The notes below the pieces were generated by a model. It made no database searches. It was not told the origin of the DNA and worked only from the letters and a program-made list of their open reading frames with translations. From Streptomyces griseoaurantiacus (GTDB lineage: Bacteria > Actinomycetota > Actinomycetes > Streptomycetales > Streptomycetaceae): a stretch of 64,000 bases of DNA. The translations under genes and the position numbers were made by a program. The stretch covers positions 36,207 to 100,206 of the forward strand of contig BNBP01000020.1 in assembly GCA_014656015.1 (NCBI GenBank). The letters are read 5' to 3'. Positions 50,101-58,074 of this stretch are shown here, piece after piece (position 1 is the stretch's first letter; the number at the start of each line of letters is the position of its first letter).

Positions 50101-51329
50101 GCGTTCTGCTGGAGCACCCCGAGAGCCCGATGGTCGTGTGGGTCGATCTGGAGGGTCACCGGCCGTTCGGTTCCGAGGACCAGCTGTTGCTGTCCCTGCT
50201 GGCCGGTCATCTCGCGCAGGGACTGGGGCGGGCGCACCAGATCGACCAGCAGCGGGAGACCGCGATCGCGCTCCAGCGGGCCATCCTCGGTCCCGCCCGG
50301 CTTCCCGAGGGCTTCGCCGTGCGGTACGAACCCGCCACCCGCCCGCTGGAAGTGGGAGGCGACTGGTACGACACCGTCACCCTGCCGGACGGACGGATCG
50401 GCATCGTCGTGGGCGACTGTGTCGGACGGGGCCTGGAGGCGGCCAGCGTCATGGGGCAGCTGCGCAGCGCCTGCCGCGCACTGCTGCTCCAGGACCCCAG
50501 CCCGGCCCGCACGCTGACGGCCCTGGACCAGTTCGCGGCCGGTGTGGCCGGTGCGATCTGCACGACCGTCTTCTGCGGGGTCCTCGAGCCCGGCAGCGGA
50601 GAGCTCACCTATTCGAGCGCCGGTCACCCGCCGGGCATCCTCGTACATCCCGACGGCAGCAGCAGGCTGCTGGAGGACGGGCGTGCGCTGCCGCTGGCGG
50701 TACGACCGGGCAGGGCCCGCCCCGAGGCGACGTGTTCCCTTCCGGCCCGCGCGACGCTGCTGCTGTACACCGACGGCCTGGTCGAGCGCCGTCGGCGTCC
50801 GCTCAGCGCGGGCATGGAGCAGGCGGGCGAGGCCGTGAAGGAAGGCCGTGAGATGCCCGTCGAGGATCTCGCCACCGCGGTGATGTCCAGGCTCGCACCG
50901 GCCGGCGGGTACGACGACGACGTGGCGCTGCTGCTGTACCGTCATCCGGCGCCGCTGGAGATGATCTTCCCGGCCGAGTCCTCCCAGCTCGCGCCCGTCC
51001 GCAGGGCGCTGCGCGGCTGGCTGGACCAGTGCGACCTGCCGCCCACCACGGTGCAGAACGTACTCGTCGCCGCCGGCGAGGCCTGCGCCAACGCGATCGA
51101 GCACGGACACCGCCACACCCCGGGTGAGGACGTGAGGCTGCGCGCCGAGGCGCTGGTGGACACCCTGCGCGTGACGGTCGCCGACAGCGGCCGGTGGAGG
51201 GTCCCGCAGCGCGGGAGGAACACGCACCGCGGCCGGGGCATCTCGCTGATGCACGCCCTGATGCAGGAGGTCACCGTCGCTCCCGGACCGTCCGGGACCA
51301 CCGTCGACATGCAGATGAGGATCGCCTGA
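47160..51329 (+). CDS. Giant hybrid: PAS-GAF-histidine kinase-receiver-PAS-GAF-PP2C-RsbW-type kinase
   Basis: A 1389-residue soluble protein uniting a phosphorelay and a partner switch. In order: PAS-like (CQEVGGDLAEVDWAATPLGP, about 20-150); GAF (180-330); HisKA with His in SNISHELRTPLTLIMGP near 365; HATPase with NLLSNALKF, DTGTGVPE and GSGIGLALV; receiver from about 640 with VADDNAD, Asp in VVSDVMMPRLDG and YLVKPF; PAS from 773 (ALIDSLQEAFFVCDESGTVV); GAF at 900-1020; PP2C/SpoIIE from 1050 (GGDWYDTV, VVGDCVGRG, YDDDVALLLY); and an RsbW-like HATPase at 1270-1385 (AAGEACANAIEHGH, GRGISLMHAL). The start is GTG 47160 or, if coupled to the leader peptide, GTG 47181. A STAS gene overlaps its stop. 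Confidence 0.9.
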   Translation: MERSGRSVSRPRAVGDGGVFAACQEVGGDLAEVDWAATPLGPPREWPQSLQTAVSILLSSRFPMWMAWGEELTFFCNAAYRRDTLGRKYPWALGRPASEVWSEIWGDIGPRIEAVLGTGRATWDEALLLFLERSGYTEETYHTFSYSPLRDDAGEVVGMLCVVNEDTERVIGERRMATLRDLGSDPSVIRTEQEVLAFVHRQLSRNLKDLPFTLTYLFDGDEARLAGTTGVTPGTPVAPRSLPVGGPGGVWPVWELAEGETRVIPLAEASFGPLPVGDWPESPLQALVVPLLRQGGAPYGFLVAALNRYRDLDDHYRGFVELTAGHIASGIGSARSYQAQQRRAEELAELDRAKTTFFSNISHELRTPLTLIMGPVEELRTRLSGAGEEVHAELDVIHRNGLRLGKLVNTLLDFSRLEAGRMQARYEPVELAAVTAELASVFRSAVERAGLTLDVDCPALDEPVYVDRAMWEKVVLNLLSNALKFTFEGAVRVRVRRSGPDAVVVVADTGTGVPETEMPRLFERFHRIENARARSHEGSGIGLALVRELVGLHGGTIDAESTEGVGTTFTLRIPFGTAHLPADSVVSEPDGGAAGATADPYVHEAFRWLPTSEPAPADDGGPREVGAAAVVPGAGPAYSARVLVADDNADMREYLARLLAAAGYRVTEVTDGVEALAAARRRTPDLVVSDVMMPRLDGLELVSRLRADPRTASVPVLLLSARAGQEASIEGLRAGADDYLVKPFAAAELLARVRANVELARLRDHHLRWRTALIDSLQEAFFVCDESGTVVEINAAFTDILGYGPEGLPYAPVHPWWPHAPADPGAYEQVGDAFARLLQSPRGSYTVPVTHRDGHRLWVAVNFNKAEDPNTGRGVTVGTFRDVTAEHYAVQRETALAALSTSLSRAADLPEALSAGLHVLRSLWHARVVVAAVFGGGDTPALTATDATLRWEDLPAARREALTALRDRPSLTVVAEDSGAGVLLEHPESPMVVWVDLEGHRPFGSEDQLLLSLLAGHLAQGLGRAHQIDQQRETAIALQRAILGPARLPEGFAVRYEPATRPLEVGGDWYDTVTLPDGRIGIVVGDCVGRGLEAASVMGQLRSACRALLLQDPSPARTLTALDQFAAGVAGAICTTVFCGVLEPGSGELTYSSAGHPPGILVHPDGSSRLLEDGRALPLAVRPGRARPEATCSLPARATLLLYTDGLVERRRRPLSAGMEQAGEAVKEGREMPVEDLATAVMSRLAPAGGYDDDVALLLYRHPAPLEMIFPAESSQLAPVRRALRGWLDQCDLPPTTVQNVLVAAGEACANAIEHGHRHTPGEDVRLRAEALVDTLRVTVADSGRWRVPQRGRNTHRGRGISLMHALMQEVTVAPGPSGTTVDMQMRIA

Positions 51330-51640
51330 TGACGACCCCGCTCACTCTCACACCGGGCCGCGGTCCCGACGGCACCGGCCATCTCGCCGTCAGCGGTGAG
51401 ATCGACATGAGCAACGCCGGTGATCTGGCCGAGGCCCTGGACAGTGGCTCGGGCCCCCTCGTCGTGGACCTGACCGGGGTGGAATACCTCGACAGCGCGG
51501 GGTTGAGCGTTCTGTTCGCCCACGCGGAGCGGCTCGAACTCATCGTCCCGCCGCTGCTCGAACCCGTCCTCACCGTGTCGGGCCTCGCCGATCTGGTCAC
51601 CGTTCACGGCCTCGGCGGGGAGGCCGGGTCACGGCAATGA
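51329..51640 (+). CDS. STAS-domain anti-sigma factor antagonist
   Basis: A 103-residue STAS protein (SpoIIAA/RsbV type): GHLAVSGEIDMSNAGDLAEA, LVVDLTGVEYLDSAGLSVLF with the phosphorylatable Ser in DSAGL. Its ATG overlaps the stop of the giant hybrid (TGATG), so it is almost certainly the direct partner of that protein's RsbW-like kinase and PP2C phosphatase domains. Confidence 0.88.
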   Translation: MTTPLTLTPGRGPDGTGHLAVSGEIDMSNAGDLAEALDSGSGPLVVDLTGVEYLDSAGLSVLFAHAERLELIVPPLLEPVLTVSGLADLVTVHGLGGEAGSRQ

Positions 51641-51761
51641 TCCGGCCCACCGCGGGTAGCCGCGTCTTTCCGCCCGTCCCCTTCCGTCGTCCGAGCGGCG
51701 GTGGCGCCCCTCACCGTACGCGCCACGCCGCCCCAGAGCAGCCCTGCCAGGAGTGTCACAC

Positions 51762-52148
51762 GTGACCGATGCCCTCGATCCCTCGATCCGCCTCACCGGC
51801 GACCGTACGGCCGTCGTCGCCGTCGTCGGAGATGTCGATCTGCACACCGCGTCCGAGCTGCGTACCCGGGCACAGGCCGTGGTGGACCAGGGCGCTCCGC
51901 ACCTCGTCCTGGACATGGAGCAGGTGGACTTCGTCGACTCGACCGGCCTCACCACGCTCATCGTCCTGCTGCAGGCCGCGCAGGCGGCAGGCGGTTCGCT
52001 CCGGGTCGCGCGCATCCCCGAACGCCTCGTGCGCATGGTCACCATCACCGGTGTCTCCCAGCTGATCCCCATGTACGACACGGTCGACGAGGCGCTGGCC
52101 GCCCTCACCACGGAGGTCACCGCCGACGGCGCCGGCCCGTCCGAATGA
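51762..52148 (+). CDS. Second STAS-domain anti-sigma factor antagonist
   Basis: A 128-residue STAS protein: AVVAVVGDVDLHTASELRTR, LVLDMEQVDFVDSTGLTTLI with phosphorylatable Ser in DSTGL. GTG 51762 is preferred, with AGGAG eight bases upstream; GTG 51753 is in frame. It lies 121 bp after the first STAS gene and ends 18 bp before the convergent receiver-PP2C gene. Its partner kinase could be any of the RsbW/RsbT-type proteins nearby. Confidence 0.87.
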   Translation: MTDALDPSIRLTGDRTAVVAVVGDVDLHTASELRTRAQAVVDQGAPHLVLDMEQVDFVDSTGLTTLIVLLQAAQAAGGSLRVARIPERLVRMVTITGVSQLIPMYDTVDEALAALTTEVTADGAGPSE

Positions 52149-52166
52149 CTGCCCGCCGGGCTCGCA

Positions 52167-53798
52167 CTACCTCGGCTGCCGGACCGTCGTATCGCGGCTG
52201 AACGAGGCCGCGATCACGGCGATGTCGTCGTCCTTGTTCTGCCCGAAGCGGTCCAGGAGCAGGTCGCACAGCTCCTCGATGTCCTCGGGACCGCCCGCGA
52301 CGGTTTCCCGGAACGCGGCCAGCGTGATGTCCAGGGGTGCCGTCCGCACCTCCACGAGTCCGTCGGTGACCATCACGAGACGGCCCCCGTGCGGCAACGG
52401 CACCGTGGTGGGAGCCGGCTGGGGCAGACCGAGGCCCAGGAGGGGGCCGTGCGGCTCGTGGAAGCGGGGAGCGACCCGCGGCTCCGCCACCACCGGGGGG
52501 ATGTGGCCGGCGTTGGCGACGAGAAGGCGGCGTCCCCCGGAGTCCACGAGAACGAGACAGAGAGTCACGGTGATACCGGGCTGGGACTGTCCCAGCAGCC
52601 TCTCCAGTGCCTCCAGGATCCGCTGCGGGGGGTGCCCTTCGATGGCATAGGCCCGCAGGGCGTGGCGGACCTCCCCCATCACGGTGGCGGCGGTGACCGA
52701 GTGACCGACGACGTCCCCGATGGCGAGGAGGAGCCCGTCCGCCGTCTCCACCGCCTCGTAGAAGTCACCCCCGATCTCGGCGTGCTCCGAGGCGGGCTGA
52801 TAGCGGACAGCGAGGTCGACACCGGGGACCGAGGGCAGTTCCTTGGGGAGGAAGGAGCGCTGGAGGGCGAGACCGAGGGCGTGTTCCTCGCTGTAGGTGC
52901 GCAGCGCCTCCAGCGCCAGCGCCCCGGTGTTCGCCAACTGCTGCAGGAGCCGTTCGTCGTCGGCGCTCCGCACGGCCGTCGCCGGCACGACGACGGCGAC
53001 CGGAGGGCGGCCGCGCTTGGTGCGGGAGAGGGCGAGCGCCACCTCACCTCTCGGATCATGTGCCGGCGACAGGGAGCGCCACCGTTCCGCGGGCACGCGC
53101 AGCAGGCGGACCCCCGCCGCCTGGCCGAGGCCGCTGAGGGCGCTCAGCTCCTCCAGGAGCGCGGGACGCACGGGATGGAGACCGACGACTCCCCGCGGTC
53201 CGTCGACCGTCGCCTGCACCGCCTCCGCCAGGGGCGAGAGGAAGACGGCGGAGGCGGGGCCGGACAGCACCTCGGCGGCACCGCTGGTGACACGTGAGGC
53301 GAAGGACGGGAACTCGGTGGCACTGTAGACCTGCAGCGTCACCTGGTTGAGGGTGATGAGTCGTCGCGCCAGCCTCTCGGCTCTCTGCCGGGCCCGGGCG
53401 TAGCGGAGGGTCGCGGTCACGGTGGCGACGAGTTCGCCCGGATCGAGAGGCTGGTCCAGATAGGCGTCCGCGCCACGGCTCAGGCCCTCGATGTGGTCCT
53501 CGGGGCTGATGGCGGCGGCCGAGATCTGGATGACCGGCAGATGCCCCGTGGCCGTGTCCTGCTTGATGCGCTCGCTGACGTCGAACCCGCTCATGTCCGG
53601 CAACCGGACATCGACGATGGCGATGTCCGGGGCCGGCTCCGAGCCGCGCAGGTACGCGAGTCCCTCCTCTCCGGTGCCGACACCGACGACGGTGTGTCCC
53701 GCACGACGGAGCCAGGTGGCGAGGACGTACCGGTTCGTCTCGTTGTCGTCGACGACCAGGACCGTCGCCGGCTGGACGTCGCTCGTGCTGGCGGTCAC
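52167..53798 (-). CDS. Receiver-controlled PP2C phosphatase (RsbU/RssB-like)
   Basis: A 543-residue cytoplasmic protein. The N-terminal receiver is at about 12-130 (VLVVDDNETNRYVLATWLRR, phospho-Asp in IAIVDVRLPDMSGF, SAAAISPED, with DQPLDP in the Lys position, where the usual Lys-Pro reads Gln-Pro). A GAF-like middle (150-320) and a C-terminal SpoIIE/PP2C phosphatase follow (LPKELPSVPGVDLAVRYQPA, GGDFYEAVE, AIGDVVGHS, NKDDDIAVIAASF). It starts at GTG 53798, overlapping the histidine kinase stop, so phosphate from that kinase probably switches this phosphatase, which would dephosphorylate a STAS protein. Confidence 0.89.
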   Translation of the reverse strand: MTASTSDVQPATVLVVDDNETNRYVLATWLRRAGHTVVGVGTGEEGLAYLRGSEPAPDIAIVDVRLPDMSGFDVSERIKQDTATGHLPVIQISAAAISPEDHIEGLSRGADAYLDQPLDPGELVATVTATLRYARARQRAERLARRLITLNQVTLQVYSATEFPSFASRVTSGAAEVLSGPASAVFLSPLAEAVQATVDGPRGVVGLHPVRPALLEELSALSGLGQAAGVRLLRVPAERWRSLSPAHDPRGEVALALSRTKRGRPPVAVVVPATAVRSADDERLLQQLANTGALALEALRTYSEEHALGLALQRSFLPKELPSVPGVDLAVRYQPASEHAEIGGDFYEAVETADGLLLAIGDVVGHSVTAATVMGEVRHALRAYAIEGHPPQRILEALERLLGQSQPGITVTLCLVLVDSGGRRLLVANAGHIPPVVAEPRVAPRFHEPHGPLLGLGLPQPAPTTVPLPHGGRLVMVTDGLVEVRTAPLDITLAAFRETVAGGPEDIEELCDLLLDRFGQNKDDDIAVIAASFSRDTTVRQPR

Positions 53799-55186
53799 GG
53801 TCTCTCTTCCTGCTCCGCGCATGCGTGTGCGCCCGGACGGTCCAGGTCCGGCACCCGGACCCGGACACGGGTTCCCTCGCCGACCGTACTGGTGAGGCTG
53901 AGTGATCCGCCCAGAAGCTCGGCGAGGGTCCTGGCGTACGGCAGTCCCAGGCCGGTGCCGGGCCTGCCCCGCTGATGCGGGCCACGGACCTGGTAGAAGG
54001 CCTCGAAGACCCGGTCGATCTCCTCCTCCGGGATACCCACTCCCGTATCGGTGACGGTGAAGATCACCGCGCGGTCGTGGACATCAGGATCCGCGGTGAC
54101 ATCCAGACGCACCTCGCCCCGTTCGGTGAACTTCATGGCGTTGGACAGCAGGTTGCGCAGGATGCGGACGAGCAACGTCTCGTCGGTGACCAGGGCGGGT
54201 GCGTCGTCCAGTGGTGGCAGGACGAGACGGACCCCGCCCTCGGCGTGACTGCGGAGCAGGCCGCCCAGATGTGTGACGACCAGACGTATGTCGACGGGTT
54301 CGGCGTGGATCTCCAGATGGCCGGCCTCCGCCTTCGCGACGTCCAGGAGATCACTGACGAGAGCGAGCATGGTGTGGCCGGAGGCGGCGATGAGTTCGAC
54401 CTGTTCCTGCTGTTCCGGGCTCAGCGGGGAGGGGCCGGGGGTGAGCAGGAGACGGGAGAGGCCGACGACGGCATTGACCGGTGTGCGCAGCTCGTGGCTG
54501 ATGTTCGTCCAGAACCGGGTCTTCGCCTCGCTGGCCTCCTGCAGTTGCCGGCGCTTGTCCTCCAGCTCGGAATGGAGCGCCAGCACACCGCTGTTGGTGG
54601 TTTCCAGCTCCCGGGTCAACTCCGAGTACAGGGCGAGCACCCCCTGATTGGTCTCCTCCAACTCCTCGTTGAGCCTGCGGAGTTCCTCCCGCTGCGCTCT
54701 GGTCTCGTCCAGGGCCGCGATCAGGTCGCGGGTCTGTGCCCGCAGATCGTCCGCTTCGGTGGAGGGGGCCGCGGTGTCGAGCGCGCCGGCCAGCCGCTCT
54801 CCGGGGTCGTCCGGCCACGCGCCGTCGCGGGGGAGGGGGTGGGTGAGGAGGAGGCGACTCTGGGGGGTGCCGGCCCGGTGCTCGACACGGACGAGTCTCG
54901 CGACCAGGTCGAGCGTCTCCTGGCGCGGCGGGGTGCCGCCACGCCAGGAGAAGGCGACGACGAGCGCGTTGGGCTGCGCCGTCGTGTCCAGGCCGAAGGT
55001 GACCTCCAGGTCGGGGCTGCCGAGCCGGTCCCGTCCCAGTTCGCTCAGGGCGGTCGCGAGGCGGACCTGGTCCTGCTGGTCGAAGGCGAGAGCCGCCGCC
55101 GCCTGCTGGGCGACGCGGCGCAGGCCGAACACCTCCTGTGCCGAGGAGAGGCGGAAGCTCGCCGTCTCCTCCGTCATCCCGCTCAT
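53795..55186 (-). CDS. Cytoplasmic histidine kinase with RsbT-like N-terminus and signalling coiled coil
   Basis: A 463-residue protein. The N-terminal 120 residues (FRLSSAQEVFGLRRVAQQAA) resemble the serine-kinase ATPase fold of RsbT/RsbW. A long coiled coil follows with two near-identical turns (ETNQGVLALYSEL and ETNSGVLALHSEL, about 155-190). HisKA has the phospho-His in NISHELRTPVNAVVGLSRLL, and HATPase has NLLSNAMKF, DTGVGIPEEEID and GTGLGLPYARTL. The start is ATG 55186 or 55177; a GTG at 55204 is also open. It sits between the RsbX-like gene and the receiver-PP2C gene and links them. Confidence 0.88.
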   Translation of the reverse strand: MSGMTEETASFRLSSAQEVFGLRRVAQQAAAALAFDQQDQVRLATALSELGRDRLGSPDLEVTFGLDTTAQPNALVVAFSWRGGTPPRQETLDLVARLVRVEHRAGTPQSRLLLTHPLPRDGAWPDDPGERLAGALDTAAPSTEADDLRAQTRDLIAALDETRAQREELRRLNEELEETNQGVLALYSELTRELETTNSGVLALHSELEDKRRQLQEASEAKTRFWTNISHELRTPVNAVVGLSRLLLTPGPSPLSPEQQEQVELIAASGHTMLALVSDLLDVAKAEAGHLEIHAEPVDIRLVVTHLGGLLRSHAEGGVRLVLPPLDDAPALVTDETLLVRILRNLLSNAMKFTERGEVRLDVTADPDVHDRAVIFTVTDTGVGIPEEEIDRVFEAFYQVRGPHQRGRPGTGLGLPYARTLAELLGGSLSLTSTVGEGTRVRVRVPDLDRPGAHACAEQEERP

Positions 55187-55193
55187 CCGGCGA

Positions 55194-56258
55194 TCACCAG
55201 GCACCCTTCACCACGACGACGCCGGCGTCGTCGCGTCGTATCCCGGCCTCGCGGAGCAGATGACCGGACACGACGAGAGGCGACCGGCTGAACAGTCCCG
55301 GCATCGTCGTGTGGTCCCAACGGTCGGTGAGTCCGTCCGAGTGCATCACCAGGGCACTGTGCTCGGGCAGGGGCTCCTGGAACGTGCGCAACCGACGCAT
55401 GTGCGATCCCACGATGCCGGGGGCCGACAGCAGAGCACGGCGGGAGCCGTCGTGCACGAGGTAACCGCTGACGTTGCCGATCCCGCAGAAGAGGACCCGG
55501 TGGGCGTGGGGCTCGATCCGCATGACGGACACCGCGCCGCCGCGCGTACCGCGCAGGGCGAGGTGGACGGAGTTGAGCACGCCCTCCGGGCTGAGGTCCC
55601 GCGTCTCGTGGAACGCCCGCACGGCGGCCTCACCGGCCCGGGCGGCGAGGGGGCCGTGACCGAGGCCGTCGCAGAGCATGACGACGAGGGCGTGGTCGCT
55701 CGCCCCCCGGTCGCCGTCCGCACGGGCCGCCCAGGCGTCTCCGCACACGGATTCGCCGCTGATGGGCCGTGTCACTCCCGCCAGAACCGTTTCGTCGGCG
55801 GGTGGGACGACCGGGCGGCCGTCCCGGCCGCGGCCCCAGAAGCGCGCGCTCATGACCGTGCCCCGGCCCGGTATCGAATGCACGTCGAAGCCGTCCGCGA
55901 GCCGCGCGACGGCACCGAGCCCGATGCCGAGGGTGCCGCCGGTGGAGTTCCCGTCCGCCATCGCCGCCGGCACGTCGGCCATGCCGGGGCCCGAGTCGAT
56001 GGTGAGGAACTCGACCCCGGCCGTGTCCTCGGTGCGGACGGTCCGCAGCAGGAGAGCGCCGTCCTCCGCGTGGCGCCGCAGGTTCGTGGCGGCCTCGGTG
56101 ACGGCGAGGGCGACCTCGGCGGACCGGTGGCTGCCCAGACCGAGACGGCGGGCGAGCGTGGCCGCGGCTCCGCGGGCCGCGACGGGCAGCGACGGGTCGT
56201 CCCTGAACCAGGCGACGTCCTCACTGTCCAGCGGGGTGAGGGTGTTCACCGTGCCCAC
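55194..56258 (-). CDS. RsbT-like ATPase fused to RsbX-like PP2C phosphatase
   Basis: A 354-residue fusion. Residues 1-140 are an RsbT/RsbW-type ATPase (EVALAVTEAATNLRRHAEDG as N box, DSGPGMADVP, GTLGIGLGAVARLADGFDVH). Residues 150-350 are a small PP2C of RsbX type (SVCGDAWAARADGDRG, VVMLCDGLGHGPLAARAGEA, VMHSDGLTDRWD). RsbX resets the stressosome by removing phosphate from RsbS/RsbR, which fits its place right after rsbT. GTG 56258 overlaps rsbT by 13 bases; GTG 56249 would give a GTGA overlap. Confidence 0.87.
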   Translation of the reverse strand: MGTVNTLTPLDSEDVAWFRDDPSLPVAARGAAATLARRLGLGSHRSAEVALAVTEAATNLRRHAEDGALLLRTVRTEDTAGVEFLTIDSGPGMADVPAAMADGNSTGGTLGIGLGAVARLADGFDVHSIPGRGTVMSARFWGRGRDGRPVVPPADETVLAGVTRPISGESVCGDAWAARADGDRGASDHALVVMLCDGLGHGPLAARAGEAAVRAFHETRDLSPEGVLNSVHLALRGTRGGAVSVMRIEPHAHRVLFCGIGNVSGYLVHDGSRRALLSAPGIVGSHMRRLRTFQEPLPEHSALVMHSDGLTDRWDHTTMPGLFSRSPLVVSGHLLREAGIRRDDAGVVVVKGAW

Positions 56259-56668
56259 TTGATGATGGTCACCGTGGTGCCCTCGCCGGGAGTGGTACGG
56301 AGGTCGAACTCGTCGACGAGGCGGCGGGACCCGCTGAGCCCCAGTCCCATGCCGGTACCCGACGTCCAGCCGTCCGTCATCGCTTGCGCGACGTCGGCGA
56401 TCCCCGGACCCGAGTCCTCGAACACCGCTCCGACACCGCGCCTGTCGTCCTTGGCGACCGCGCCGGCCCGGACCACGCCTCCGCCACCGTAGATGAGCGT
56501 GTTCCGGGCGAGCTCGCTCGCGGCGGTGATCATCTTCGTCTGATCGACCAGGGACAGGCCCCCCTCCTGGGCGAGTGCGCGGATGGCCTGACGTATGTGG
56601 ACGACATCGCCGTTCCGCTCGACAGGATGCATCTGTACCTCTGCTTCATTGCTCCAGGGCGCTGTCAC
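56246..56668 (-). CDS. rsbT: Stressosome serine/threonine kinase RsbT
   Basis: A 140-residue single-domain switch kinase. ATPase boxes: N box AASELARNTLIYGGGG, G1 EDSGPGIADVAQAM and G2 GMGLGLSGSRRLVDEF; the end TPGEGTTVTIIKW is typical of RsbT. It is held by RsbR/RsbS and, once stress is sensed, phosphorylates them and leaves to activate a PP2C phosphatase. It starts at GTG 56668, overlapping the rsbS stop. Confidence 0.9.
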   Translation of the reverse strand: MTAPWSNEAEVQMHPVERNGDVVHIRQAIRALAQEGGLSLVDQTKMITAASELARNTLIYGGGGVVRAGAVAKDDRRGVGAVFEDSGPGIADVAQAMTDGWTSGTGMGLGLSGSRRLVDEFDLRTTPGEGTTVTIIKWAR

Positions 56669-57036
56669 CGCTGTGCCGCATCGGAGGACGCGCGCAGCTT
56701 GGCGAGTCCCTTCTCCAGGTCCAGAGCCGTGCTGACACCGCCCAGCGACAGTCCCAGCTCGACGAGCGTGATGGCGACGGCAGGACGCATGCCCACCACG
56801 ACCGTCCGGGCGTCGAGGACACGCGAGATGGACGCCACCGTCGCCAGCATCCGCCCGACGAACGAGTCGACGATCTCCAGGGCACTGATGTCGATGACCA
56901 CGCCGCGGGCCGAGTGCGCCACGATCTGATCGGCGAGGTCCTCCTGGAGGTTGAGGACCGTCTGGTCCTCCAGGTCGAACTGGACCGACACCACGAGATT
57001 CTCACCGATCCGCAGGATCGGAATGCGCTCGCTCAT
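56665..57036 (-). CDS. rsbS: Stressosome scaffold protein RsbS
   Basis: A 123-residue single STAS domain: MSERIPILRIGENLVVSVQF, LADQIVAHSARGVVIDISAL and the phosphorylation Ser in EIVDSFVGRMLAT (matching Ser59 of Bacillus RsbS). The C-terminal GLSLGGVSTALDLEKGL is also family-typical. It starts at ATG 57036, overlapping the rsbR stop (ATGA). It forms the core of the stressosome with RsbR. Confidence 0.9.
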   Translation of the reverse strand: MSERIPILRIGENLVVSVQFDLEDQTVLNLQEDLADQIVAHSARGVVIDISALEIVDSFVGRMLATVASISRVLDARTVVVGMRPAVAITLVELGLSLGGVSTALDLEKGLAKLRASSDAAQR

Positions 57037-57884
57037 CGCAGCCCGTCCCGGTGCGCGACCAGGTCCACGCCGGAACGGCGCAGCGCCAGCTTGAGCGCGT
57101 CGGCGAGGCTCGCCTTGGTCGCGATGCCCTCGAACTCGATGCCCAGCGCCACGATCGTCTGAGCGATCTGCGGGCTGATGCCGGACACCGTGCACTCGGC
57201 ACCCATCAGTCGGGCGGCGACGATCGTCTTGAGGAGATGCTGAGCCACCTGCGTGTCCACCGCGGGGACACCCGTGATGTCGATGATCGCCTGCTCCGAG
57301 CCCGTGTCGACCAGGGCCTGCAGCAGCTTCTCCATGACGACCTGGGTGCGCGCCGAGTCCAGCGTGCCGACCAGCGGTACGGCGATCACGCCGTCCCACA
57401 GCCGCACGACGGGGGTGGAGAGCTCCAGGAGCTGCTCCGCCTGCGCCGTGATCAGCGCGTCACGCGTCTGCGTGTACGTCTCGATGGTGAAAAGACCCAG
57501 CTCGTCGAGGAGTCGGCTGAGCTGGAGATAGGCATGGACGGACTCGGAGGAGCCCTTCCGCAGCACCGGCTCGAGGACACGCTTCAGAGCGAAGACGCTG
57601 ATGGCGGTCTCCGTCGGCGAGAAGCCCTTGCGCGCCCTGCTCCGGGAGAGTTCCGTCAGCAGCGCCCGTACCTCGGACATCTGCTCGGAGTGCACGTCGA
57701 CCGCATCCTGGCGCAGCGCCTCCACCAGGGCCTCGTACAGCTCCCGCAGCTCCCGTTCGAGTTCGGCCGCGCTCACGCGCCGGCCCAGGGAGCCCGACAC
57801 CTCCCGCACCCATGCCGCAGCCAGGTCCTCGCCCTCGACCGAAAGGAGATCCACCAGATCGACTGCGTCCGCTTGCTCCGACAT
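57033..57884 (-). CDS. rsbR: Stressosome sensor RsbR
   Basis: A 283-residue protein, first gene of the stressosome operon. The N-terminal 155 residues are a helical sensor (VREVSGSLGRRVSAAELERE, FSPTETAISVFALKRVLEP), of RsbRD-like rather than haem-globin sequence. The C-terminal STAS domain has VIAVPLVGTLDSARTQVVME, IIDITGVPAVDTQVAQHLLK with the Thr phosphorylation site, and ISPQIAQTIVALGIEF. GGGGAG lies ten bases before ATG 57884. The upstream gap (57885-58074) contains its promoter, in AT-richer DNA. Confidence 0.9.
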   Translation of the reverse strand: MSEQADAVDLVDLLSVEGEDLAAAWVREVSGSLGRRVSAAELERELRELYEALVEALRQDAVDVHSEQMSEVRALLTELSRSRARKGFSPTETAISVFALKRVLEPVLRKGSSESVHAYLQLSRLLDELGLFTIETYTQTRDALITAQAEQLLELSTPVVRLWDGVIAVPLVGTLDSARTQVVMEKLLQALVDTGSEQAIIDITGVPAVDTQVAQHLLKTIVAARLMGAECTVSGISPQIAQTIVALGIEFEGIATKASLADALKLALRRSGVDLVAHRDGLR

Positions 57885-58074
57885 ACGGGATGCTCCCCTG
57901 CATTCGTTCGTTCGATATGTTCATATGTTGACCTTCGGAATCCTACGAGACCTGCGGGACGTCCGGGCACGAGAGAGCGTCACCGCGCCCCCGGGCTGCC
58001 CGCCGCCACGGGGAGCACCGCATGCTCCGGGGTAACGTGCCCGTGGCAGGCCGGGTGGGAGGGGCGGGGCACGC

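Noticed and set aside
57885..58074. SigB-type promoter before rsbR
   Set aside because: No convincing GTTT...GGGTAT pair was found. The AT-richer stretch only suggests some promoter.
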